A DNA stretch of 17,218 bases. Source: Chlamydomonas sphaeroides (taxonomy: Eukaryota > Chlorophyta > Chlorophyceae > Chlamydomonadales > Chlamydomonadaceae). A program made the position numbers and the translations under genes. Location: positions 43,607 to 60,824 of the forward strand of contig BDDC01000467.1 of assembly GCA_001662425.1 (NCBI GenBank), written 5' to 3'. The notes under the pieces were generated by a model that saw only the letters and a program-made list of their open reading frames with translations, was not told the DNA's origin and made no database searches. Shown here piece by piece: positions 9,891-17,218 of this stretch (positions are counted from its first letter, which is position 1; every line of letters begins with the position of its first letter).

Positions 9891-12800
9891 ATGGCGCAAC
9901 AGCAACTCGACACCTGCGATGCTGTGATAACAGCAGAGCTCGTTGCTGCTGCTACACTGAGGGCATCGCAGCTAGGAAACTCGGACACCGTGTTCGGCAA
10001 CATCGCTGAGGCAGCGGAGCGCGCCTGGCCGGGCTGCTCCATAAGGCACGTCCCCGTATGCGACGCTCAGAGCTTGGACTCAACGGGGGGGAGGCCAACT
10101 CGGTGATGGCGGACAGCAGGCAGACCCGCACCCTGGTCCACCCGCCGTCGCGCGGGGGCGTACCGGGAGCGTCTTGCCCGCCTGCAGCGTGGCCGCTATA
10201 GCCCTGCATCCTGCACAGCGGGTCCCTCGAGCGTGACCACTCACTCGAAGCAGTTAATCTCTTGCCACACGCCCCGTTCCATCCCTGGCCCTCCCGCCTC
10301 CCCGCAGCATCCTCCACCTGCCCCGCGCCGCCGCGCCCCTCCTCGCCGCACAGCGAGAGGCTCGCCAGCGCGCCCCAGCCGGCGGCCCCTCCCCCTTCCC
10401 CTCCACCCCCTCCCCTTCCGTGCCCGCTCCCCCAGCCTCCCCCGGCCGCCGCGCCACCGCCAAGCGCCCCGCCCCCTCCTCCACCTCCACCTCCTCCTCC
10501 TCGTCCTCCCAAGCCCCTCCCCAAAACACACACGGTCCACCCCACGGCCCCTCCCACGCGCCCTGGTGGCCCACGGGTCACACGGTCCTCGACTGGAGCA
10601 CCTGCTGCACCTTCCGGCTCTATCCCGGCCGGGGGCCAGTGGTGCAGCCGCAGCCCGACTGGCCGCTGGGCTGCACCGCCGCGCTCTACGCGGCGGCGGT
10701 GGCGCAGGGGCTCCTGCACACCGACTGCTACAGCGCCGAGTGAGGTTTTGGGGCTTGGGCTCGGGCGCTGCTGGTTGGAGCACGTCATGGCAGTGGGGCG
10801 GGGCATTGGGGTTCGGGCAGGGTCAGCAGCAGTGGTGGCGGTTGCGGGGCCGGGCAGGTCGGCGGGGGCGCGGCGCAGGCGCTGGCGCACGGGCAGGGGC
10901 CCCTGCGTGGCTGCCAGTGACATGGGGTGACACGCCCAGGCCGGAGTGGCCGGGCGCGCGGCGCCCGAGAGGAAGGCGACCCCCTTGTATTCCAGTGTTA
11001 GGTAGAACACAACCCCACACATGTGTGCTGTGCCGCCCCTTCCGGCGCCTGCCGCCCTCCCCTCTTGTACTTTCCTCTCGCCTCGCAGCGGCCAGCACTG
11101 GGCGGACTGGGCCGACCAGGCGGCCCGCGGCGCCGAGTCGCTGCTGGCGGTGCCGCTGCCGCCCGACGGCAGCGCGCCGCCCTGCGGAGTGCTCACCATC
11201 GCTGCCAAGCAGCGCGGCGCGTTCCGGGGGTGGGTGGCTGCGGCGGTGTGAATCCACGTGCGTGCGGAGTGGCTGAGGCCCATGGCCTGGGGCCCATGGC
11301 CTGGGGTCCATGGCCTGGGGTGCCCCGCCCCGGCCGGGCGCTTTGGCGGCGCGCGCGGATAGCAACTAGCTCGTATCGACCGGCTGGGCAGCGCCCCACT
11401 TGTCCGGGCTCTGGTCCAGGCGCACAACCCACCCTGTGGCACCACACCAGTGGCCGGCGGCTGATGCCCTCGCACGCTCTGTGACCCCTGCCGCCGCCGC
11501 CGCCTCTCTGCTGCCGCTCCTCGGGGCTCCCCCGCGCAGGCGGCTGCCGGCGGTGCTGCAGCTGGCCACCGCGCTGGCCCCGCACGCGGCCCAGCTGACG
11601 TACAGCACCCGCACCTGCGAGATGGCGCGCCTGCTCAACGCAGTGCTGAGCCCCATCGCGCAGCAGCTGGCCAGCAGCAGCAGCGGCAGTAGGGTGAGGC
11701 AGGCCGGGCCAGGTGTGGGGGCCGTGTGTGAGGGCTGATGCCCTGGGTTGCTGTTGCGCTGCTAGGGCCGGGCACCCGGGAGCGGCAGCCGGCCTGGCTG
11801 CCGACAGGTGGTGCGCTAGAGGCGCTTGGAGGGCGGAGGACTCGAGCGTCTGCAGCCCCATGCTTCCTTTGGCGCAAGTGCACGAGGGCGCTGGCCCACA
11901 AGGGGCTGGCCGGTGGCAAACATGCACCTGACGCCCCGCCGCTGCTCGCCCTGCCCGCCCCGCCCTGCCCTTCGTGTGGCCCCCAGATCCCACGGCTGGG
12001 CTGCACTGCGTGCGAGGGCGCCGGCTGCAGCTGCGGCAGCGGGGTGCGTTGGGTCGCGCCTCAATGCGGTATGCTGTGTGAGCTTTCATACTCTCGGCTG
12101 TACCTCGTCATAGAGGTCCATGCTTCAAGTCAGCCCGAGGGCTGTATTGTTGCGCGCCGCGCATGCGGCGCGATGCGTCTTGTCATCGTGTTGTGCGCGC
12201 TAGCTGAGCTGGGTGGCAAGACGCGGCACGCCCTGGGTGCTGCGCATGCGTCTGGATCTAATCTTAGATGTCGGAGCCGCGGAGATTCGCTGCCACGTAC
12301 GTCCGCACGCTGCCCTCAGGAAGCGGAAGGCGCCAGCAGCAGCAGCGCTGCCGCCGGCACCTCGCTGTCCTCCGGGACGCCCGTGTCGGCCTCGGTGGCG
12401 GCGGTCATGTCCAAGCTCGCCGCCGCTGCCGGGGCTGCCGAGCCCTGCGGCGGCGGGTCAGCGGCGGCTGGCGGGCCTAGCGCAAGCGGCCGAGGGGAGC
12501 CATTCGGCAGGGCGCCGTCACACCGAAGAGGCGACTCGGGTGAGTGCGCTCACTTGTTGGTGCAGCAAGGCGTTGTGCTGGCAGCGGGGACAGCGCGGCT
12601 GTGCTGGCAACAGGGACAGGGGCCAGGCCTTGTCGCCGCCCCATCCTCGCAGGAGCTCGTGCGAGTACGGGGGCGGTGGCGCCAGGGGGGTCGCGTCATG
12701 TAAGGGCGCAGGCCAGCGTACGCCCACGGGCCCTCTCGCCCACGGACCCCCTCGCCCACGGGCACCCTCGCCCACCTGCCCACCCGCCCACCAACAGCTA

Positions 12801-14788
12801 ACTCATCATCCCCGGGCGCTGCGCCCCGGTGCACCAGCTACGACGGCCCCGCCGGCCGCCGCGGCCCAGCGACCGGCGCCGCGGCGGCCCCGGTCCCGGC
12901 CACCGCGGCCCGTACCGCCGCCGCGAGCGCCGCCTGCGGCGCCATGGCTTCGCCCTGCGGCGGCGGCGGTGGCGGCGGCGGTGGGGTAGGCGGCGGCGGC
13001 GGTGGGGTGGGCGGCGGCGGCGGTGCGGGGCTGCCGCTGGAGGAGGAGCCGCTCGAGTGGGGCGGCTTCACCTTCAACCTGGTGTCCTGCATCCTGGTGT
13101 ACGCCTACTGCCACAAGGTCGCGGTGGCGTCCGAGTCCGTGGTGGCCATCGCGGCGTGCCTGGTGAGGGACCGGCAGCTAGGGGCGAGGGCGGGGCCGTG
13201 AGGCTTGGGGCTGCGGCGGGTGAGTGTGTGGAGGAGCACGGCGGAGTGCCCCGTAGCGGGGCCCTGGGGCTTGCGGCCGCAGGGGCGTGCCACCACCGCC
13301 CACAATGCGCCTGCGCCTCCGCCCATCCTGTCCTCCCCCTGCCCCCCGAACCCCACGCAGGGCGTGGCGCTGTTTGACGTGGTGCTGCTGCTGATGCGCT
13401 GCCTGTGGACCAACGCCTACGAGCAGCACGGGTGAGCAGCTCGCGGGAGCAGCACGAACACGGGCCGCGCCCTGTGGCGGCACGCAGCAGCGGCCGCCCT
13501 GGCCACCTGGCCAACGCACAACGGGCCAGCGTCGCCCGCTAGCGGCAGGCGGTGATGACTGCCGCAGCCCCGGTCCCCCGCACGGAGCGCTGCCGCGGCC
13601 ACCCAGCCGCCGTGTCTGCCCTGCGCGCCCCCCTGCCCGCAGCGCGCTGCTGCTGTCCGCCAGCTCGGCCTACCGCTGCCTGGTGCTGCCGCTGGCCAAC
13701 GGCTACATGGCCTATGCGCTGCTGGCGCGCCTGCAGCTGCGGCCGGGGCCCTGGGTGCTGGCGGCGCTGGCGGGGCTGCTGCTGGTGCTGTTGGCGGGAG
13801 GCACGCAGGTGCGGCCGGCCTAGGCGCGGGGCGAGGGGGGCGGCGTCGCATCGGGCCGCGCTCAAGACACCGCTGGCTCCGTGCTGGTCCCCAGAGCCAC
13901 GGTGTTGGGCACCGGCATGTAGCCAGCGGTAGCCGCGTAGCCCCTAACTGCAGGGGCGGCCGGCAGCGGCAGATCAGGCCGCCACCCGCCAGGCCAAGCC
14001 AGGCTCGCAAGCGCGCATGCGTTGTCACCTGCCTCACAGGCTGGTGCCGCCCGCGACCGCCCCCGTCCTCCCTCCCCCCCGCGACCACCACACCCACCAC
14101 CCCGCCCTCCCCCTGCACCTGGCTGCGATGCGATGCGACAGACTAGTTCGCTGCTCCCTCGGTACATCCCCCGTCACCCTCCTCCCCACCCCTGTCCCCG
14201 CAGCTGCGCTTCCTGCTGCAGGCGCCGCTGCAGCTGGCGGCGGTGCTCTTCGCGGCCGCCTCCACCGCCGACGCCTGCACGCTGCTGCTGGGGCCCGCCG
14301 GCGCCAGCCCGCACTGCCTGGCCTTTCTGGGGGCCACCCAGGTGCGCAGCGCCACCGCACACCGCACCGCCGCAACGCCCCTTCGACCCTCACCGCGATA
14401 GCTGGGCGAGCCCTGCTAGCCCACAGCCCTCTGCTGTCGGGGCGTAGCCGGGGCATGCTGCCTAGCAGGCGCCTGGCATGGGTTTAGTTGCGAGGCCCAC
14501 GCTCCCGCAGGTTGCTGAGAGCAGCTCGGCAGCCCAAAGCCCCCACCCCACCCCACCCCCGCTCGGCCGCAGGTGGCGCTGGGCATGGCGCTGCCCGCGG
14601 TCCTGGCCTGGCTGCTGGACGGCCCCGTACGGCCTGGCCGCGGCCCCCGCCAAACCTACATGCCGCACTGCGTGGCCAAGCGGGGCCTGGTGGAGCTGGG
14701 GCTGGGCCCGGGCGTGGGCCTGGCGGTGGGGCTGGGCACCGGCATGGGCACGGGCATGGGCGTCGGCGGGGGTCCGTCGCACCATTAG
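9891..14788 (+). CDS. GAF-domain membrane protein
   Basis: A probable membrane-anchored sensor; its ligand and output are unknown. Exons are 9891-10102, 10308-10739, 11089-11229, 11540-11693, 12320-12539, 12798-13162, 13361-13431, 13643-13808, 14204-14341 and 14573-14788. All GT-AG borders and phases match, giving 704 residues. A candidate extra exon at 11987-12043 would make 723. Residues 1-310 form a GAF fold, recognised from the pattern SLLAVPL (232-238) then GVLTIAAKQRGAF (250-262) and a closing helix ending in LLNAVLSPIAQQLAS. The fold is interrupted by a Pro/Ser-rich insert (about 92-160). Residues 314-475 are Ser/Ala-rich, with three Gly runs each followed by Val or Ala. About six hydrophobic segments follow, near 478-495, 502-527, 542-563, 571-588, 592-618 and 628-650, then a Gly-rich tail. 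No kinase, cyclase or phosphodiesterase domain is visible, which is unusual for a GAF protein. The start ATG is the first in the exon, in ttagcATGGCG context. No clear TGTAA signal follows the stop. Confidence 0.8.
11279..11320. repeat. 14-bp tandem repeat, three units
   Basis: Three units of (c/t)ccatggcctgggg lie in the intron 11230-11539 of the GAF gene. They are purely intronic and have no evident role. Confidence 0.9.
11987..12043 (+). other. Candidate extra exon with a Cys cluster in the GAF gene
   Basis: Between the fourth and fifth exons, a 57-base block follows a pyrimidine-rich tract ending in cccccag and is followed by gtgcgt. It is open in the phase set by both neighbours and encodes IPRLGCTACEGAGCSCGSG, with four cysteines (CxxC, then CxC). 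Including it divides a 626-base intron into 293 and 276 bases, closer to the other introns. It could be a constitutive or optional exon; only transcript data can tell. Confidence 0.5.
12722..12769. repeat. 16-bp tandem repeat, three units
   Basis: Three imperfect units of gcccacggrcmcyctc, followed by degraded gcccacc units, form the pyrimidine-rich end of the intron 12540-12797 of the GAF gene. The run may double as its polypyrimidine tract. Confidence 0.85.
12958..13030 (+). repeat. Coding (GGC/GGT)n repeat for Gly runs
   Basis: Repeated GGC and GGT codons encode three runs of five to nine glycines separated by single Val residues, just before the first membrane segment of the GAF protein. 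The coding strand has many runs of G and could form G-quadruplexes. Confidence 0.85.
14103..14172 (+). repeat. Intron 3'-end element, copy 2
   Basis: This lies in the intron 13809-14203 of the GAF gene. tagttcgct at 14144-14152 is followed by gct and ccctcggtacatccccc, ending 31 bases before the splice acceptor. It matches the sense-strand copy in the fifth visible intron of the monooxygenase gene (713-821). The preceding ccctccccctgc block at about 14105 is also shared, with an indel between. Confidence 0.6.
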
Positions 14789-15570
14789 GCGCCGGGCAGT
14801 GAGGTCGGGGGTGCGCAGGGTCGTGCTGGCGGGTGTTGCGAAGTAGCGGGTGTGTTCAGACGCAGGTGCGCGGCTGTGGATCGTGGGCCGGTGGGGCGCT
14901 GCGGAGGGGGGAGGGGAAGGGCCGGTTGCAGGACGGGCGGCGCCTGGGCGCGCAGATGTTGCAAGGGTCTTGTTGGGGGCAGGATGGCGTACGGCTCGCT
15001 GCATTGCTGGTTGCATGGGGTGGGTGCGATGGAGATCGGCCTGGCTGGATGGCAGGAGTGGGCGAGCCTCCGGGTTCGCTGTTGGGCAGGAGGCCCTTGC
15101 GCAAGTGGCTTGGCTGGGAGTGGCGGTATTCGCTGCTGCGTGCAGGTCGAGGAGCTTGCTGCCGGGCGTTGGCCCGCGGCGCAATAGAGAGGCCAAGAGT
15201 AAAGGCCCTGCCGATGGGACGGTGTTGGTGTTGCTGGCTTGGGTGGGGTTAGCTGCCCAGGGAGCGGAGACACGCGAGGCCGGCGGGCCCGGCAGCAGTG
15301 GGGCATGTTGGTGATGCTTCTCGGGAGACGTTCACGGCACAATGTACAGGCTGCGCGGCCTGGAGGAAGTGATGGTCAGTAGCTGATGCTGTGGTGGCCT
15401 CAGGCCGCGTGCCGGCGCGCCTGTCGGTCACGGCGGCTCATAGCCGCGGCCTGGAGGTCGTGGCAGCTGTCTCATGTGGCATGCGCTTAGCGATAGGAAC
15501 CCACATTAATGCTGGTTGTCAGGATGCGAGGCTGCCATTGTTTCCTCCTCGCCCGCTGCATCGTTCGCTC
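14789..15570. other. 3' flank of the GAF gene, no gene seen
   Basis: About 780 bases of G-rich DNA on the plus strand. Open frames exist but have Arg/Gly/Trp-rich composition without domains or sensible splice patterns. The first part is presumably the 3' UTR of the GAF gene. No perfect TGTAA is visible; TGTAC occurs near 15345. Confidence 0.45.
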
Positions 15571-16014
15571 GCCCCTCCAGGGGCACGAGCCGTTCGACTC
15601 GGGCACCAAGGTAGCACAAGTACGAATTATCCATAATAGTCCAAGCGGTTGGTGACGGTGCGGCTCGAGCCCCGCACGCAAACGCTGTACATCAAGGCTG
15701 CCAAGGCTGCAGCACGACATGGAGCGAGTATCGCGGGGCTATGGGTGGGTGTCTGAGTGGCCGGGTGAATGGGACATAAGCAGCGGGACTGCGCGGTAAT
15801 AACACCGGCAGCGTAACAGCACGCTCCTGCCCATTCCCCTCCTCCCCCGCCAGACTGTGACCTCAACGCTGCTCCTAACATGCTGCCGCTGCTGTGCCTC
15901 CAGCTGCTCGGGGCTGAGCGCCCGGCCTGCTTTCGCCCTGGCGGCGGCGATGGGCCGGGCGGCGGAGGCGGAGGGGGTGGTAGCGGCTGCCGCAAGCGGC
16001 CGCGACACAGCTAG
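15571..16014. other. Possible coding fragment, strand undecided
   Basis: Plus strand: 15640-15748 (SKRLVTVRLEPRTQTLYIKA...) could splice in phase to 15854-16014 (DCDLNAAPNMLPLLCLQLLG..., ending at TAG). Minus strand: about 16008-15854 contains ALSPEQLEAQQRQHVRSSVE, and about 15665-15535 contains MDNSYLCYLGARVERLVPLE followed by an acidic tail and stop. Both look more protein-like than their surroundings, and I cannot choose. No family is recognised. It may be a decayed gene or transposon piece. Confidence 0.3.
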
Positions 16015-16161
16015 AGCGAGCGGCAGCGGCGACGTGCGTTGAGTTGTGCATTTTTGCCGTTGAGGCAGTCAGGGCGGCAAAGTCCGGCCCGTGGGATGAG
16101 GGCGCGGAGGTTAGCGTGCCCGAGGACCCTGAAATAGTCCCAGCGATAATCGCATAATGAC

Positions 16162-16243
16162 CGACGGTGTTCGTCTGGTCTGGGTGGCCTTGTTTATGGG
16201 CGAGCCATGCACCCATGCGCAGCTGGGACAGGTTTCCCTAGCT
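16162..16243 (-). repeat. Dispersed repeat, arm 2 of an inverted pair
   Basis: The reverse complement of 16198-16226 is identical to 5231-5259, and that of 16172-16189 to the ggccacccagaccagacg block near 5268-5285. This arm is intergenic and lies opposite in orientation to arm 1, about 11 kb away. The two arms enclose the divergent gene pair. Confidence 0.85.
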
Positions 16244-16520
16244 GTGGCACATTCCGCGGGGTTCGATGCAAGGCCCTCCATGGTCATGCAGACCCGCACG
16301 TCCGTCCACTTAACTCTCTCCGACGGCGACGCACTGTGGAGCCCAACACACACGCGTGCAATGCAAGCGCCGCAGTCGCCTCGGCCGGCTGCGCTGTCGC
16401 CAGGAGCCTGCATGCGCAGCATCCTGCACAGCCTGACTGCCACACCCCGCCGCCCTGTCACGGCGCGTCGCTCTCGTCCGAGTCGGACACGCTTCACTTG
16501 CAAGCACACGCTGGTGTTTG
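16244..16520. other. Unassigned stretch beside the coiled-coil remnant
   Basis: No supported gene. A minus-strand frame at about 16497-16465 reads VSDSDESDAP then stop, which resembles a protein end. Joining it to the coiled-coil remnant would need an intron of only about 39 bases, so I do not include it. Confidence 0.3.
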
Positions 16521-16929
16521 TCAACACCACCCTGTCGTGGCCAGCGCCGTGCGGCACGCCGCAGCGTCCACCGCCGCCGCCGCAGCGGCCGCCCGCAGGC
16601 CCTCCAGCTCCTCCTCCGGCTCGCGCACGCGACCGCTCAGCCGCACGCCCTCTGCCACTGAGGCCTCCACCAGCTGCTCGCGCAGGATCAGCGCCTCCAC
16701 CTCCACCTCCACGGCGCGCGCCGCCTCCGCCGCCACCTCGGACGCCTCCTTGCGATCCTGCCCGATCGGGCGCCGCCTCGCCGCCGCCTGCGTCCTACAG
16801 GCGCCGCGGCGAGGGCGGCTGCATGGTGGAGGCGGCGGACAGCGAGCCCGAGCACGAGATGCGGCTGAGCGCCACCACGTGCGCCGCCACACCGTGGGCC
16901 GCGACGCGCTGCGCCAGGGCGTCACGCTC
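16521..16929 (-). pseudogene. Frameshifted coiled-coil coding remnant
   Basis: A minus-strand exon starts at 16929 after a strong acceptor (ccccaccgcag). It reads ERDALAQRVAAHGVAAHVVA and continues to PSPRRL before TAG at 16797-16795. Coding-like sequence then resumes in another frame, one base out of step: EASEVAAEAARAVEVEVEAL and onward, with strong heptad character (LILREQLVEASVAEG, EPEEELEGLRA), to a TGA at 16523-16521. No intron of usable size fits between the frames (the only gt...ag option is 22 bases). This is either a pseudogene, a sequencing or assembly error, or two separate exon tails. The upstream exon, if any, is not identifiable; the intervening 16930-17076 is pyrimidine-rich on the minus strand and may be intron. 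Confidence 0.5.
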
Positions 16930-17076
16930 CTGCGGTGGGGAGACGGAGGTTGGTGGAGTGGTTAAAGTGGTTGAAGTGCTGGAGTGGATGAGCGAGGGTT
17001 CGTTGGTGGGAGGTTGGTCGGGCAGGCAGGTCGTGAGAGCGGTGGTCAGGCGGTGGGGAGCGTTAGGAGCCCTCAT

Positions 17077-17218
17077 AGGGCACCCTTGCTGCACGCCCCG
17101 GCAAGCCGGGAACACGGGGCCGAGGCACCTATTGACCTTGACGCGCAGCAACACCCGCCGGTACGAGTCCTGCAATGCCGCGAGCATGGCACCGCAAATG
17201 CCCTGCTCCTCCAGGCGC
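17077..17218 (-). mobile_element. Truncated LINE-type reverse transcriptase fragment
   Basis: The minus-strand frame entering from the right edge reads RLEEQGICGAMLAALQDSY, then RRVLLRVKVNRCLGPVFPAC and RGVQQGCP. This matches, from known family features, the LINE reverse transcriptase region leading to the G-V-x-Q-G-C/D-P-L-S-P motif. After QGCP the expected LSP..LF continuation is replaced by unrelated sequence, so the element is broken here. Only about 47 residues are visible, and the catalytic Asp motifs are not in the window. It is probably a dead retrotransposon copy, perhaps inside or next to the coiled-coil remnant. Confidence 0.65.

Noticed and set aside
9952..11475. 507-codon minus-strand open frame
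   Set aside because: It overlaps several phase-matched GAF-gene exons in antisense and is low-complexity shadow sequence with long Gly runs.
12651..12702. Possible exon of the GAF gene (GARASTGAVAPGGSRH) between the fifth and sixth exons
   Set aside because: It has splice-like borders, but it ends in phase 0 while the next exon needs one carried base. Including it breaks the frame; joining 12539 directly to 12798 fits.
15585..15690. tRNA gene, because of GTTCGACTC and GGCTCGAGCC motifs
   Set aside because: The flanking bases do not form a T-stem, and no acceptor or anticodon arm can be drawn.
16465..16520. Final mini-exon VSDSDESDAP spliced to the coiled-coil remnant
   Set aside because: The phase fits, but the intron would be only about 39 bases, well below the other introns here.
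17131..17142. GTCAAG|gtcaat as a splice donor joining the right-edge frame to the exon at 16929
   Set aside because: The frame continues straight through this point as reverse transcriptase-like sequence, and gtcaat is a poor donor.

Overview
The window looks like nuclear DNA of a volvocalean green alga (Chlamydomonas-like). The DNA is very GC-rich, and genes are split into short exons by GT-AG introns, mostly 150-630 bases long and joined in matching phase. Proteins carry Ala/Gly/Pro/Ser-rich low-complexity stretches, and a TGTAA-type polyadenylation signal occurs downstream of one gene. There are no bacterial operons, ribosome binding sites, rRNA, tRNA or CRISPR arrays. Most long open frames are GC-driven shadows, so the gene models here were built by matching splice sites and phase by hand.

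From left to right. (1) Positions 9-3643, minus strand: the 5' part (8 exons, 222 residues) of a FAD-dependent monooxygenase of the kynurenine 3-monooxygenase-like class, with a probable organelle-targeting N-terminus. It runs off the left edge. Its introns hold a 20-bp tandem repeat, a degenerate duplication of a splice donor and an element shared with an intron 13 kb away. (2) Positions 3644-4710: intergenic DNA and the likely promoter of that gene. (3) Positions 5770-9770, minus strand: a 5-exon gene for a 1047-residue, low-complexity coiled-coil protein I do not recognise, with a 3' UTR of about 1 kb. (4) Positions 9771-9890: a 120-bp divergent promoter region with a TATA-like island. (5) Positions 9891-14788, plus strand: a 10- or 11-exon gene for a protein of about 704-723 residues. 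It has an N-terminal GAF domain, a Ser/Ala/Gly-rich linker and about six C-terminal membrane segments. (6) Positions 14789-16520: 3' flank and sparse DNA, including a stretch coding-like on both strands and one arm of an inverted dispersed repeat whose partner is near 5.2 kb. (7) Positions 16521-17218, minus strand: a frameshifted coiled-coil coding remnant and, at the edge, a truncated LINE-type reverse transcriptase fragment.

No shared pathway is evident. The two central genes share a very short divergent promoter and may be co-expressed: one looks like a cytoplasmic scaffold, the other like a membrane-anchored small-molecule sensor. The most unusual items are the GAF-plus-membrane architecture, the intron 3'-end element shared by two unrelated genes, and the splice-site duplication. 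All gene models are inferences from sequence reading; no alignments or transcripts were available.
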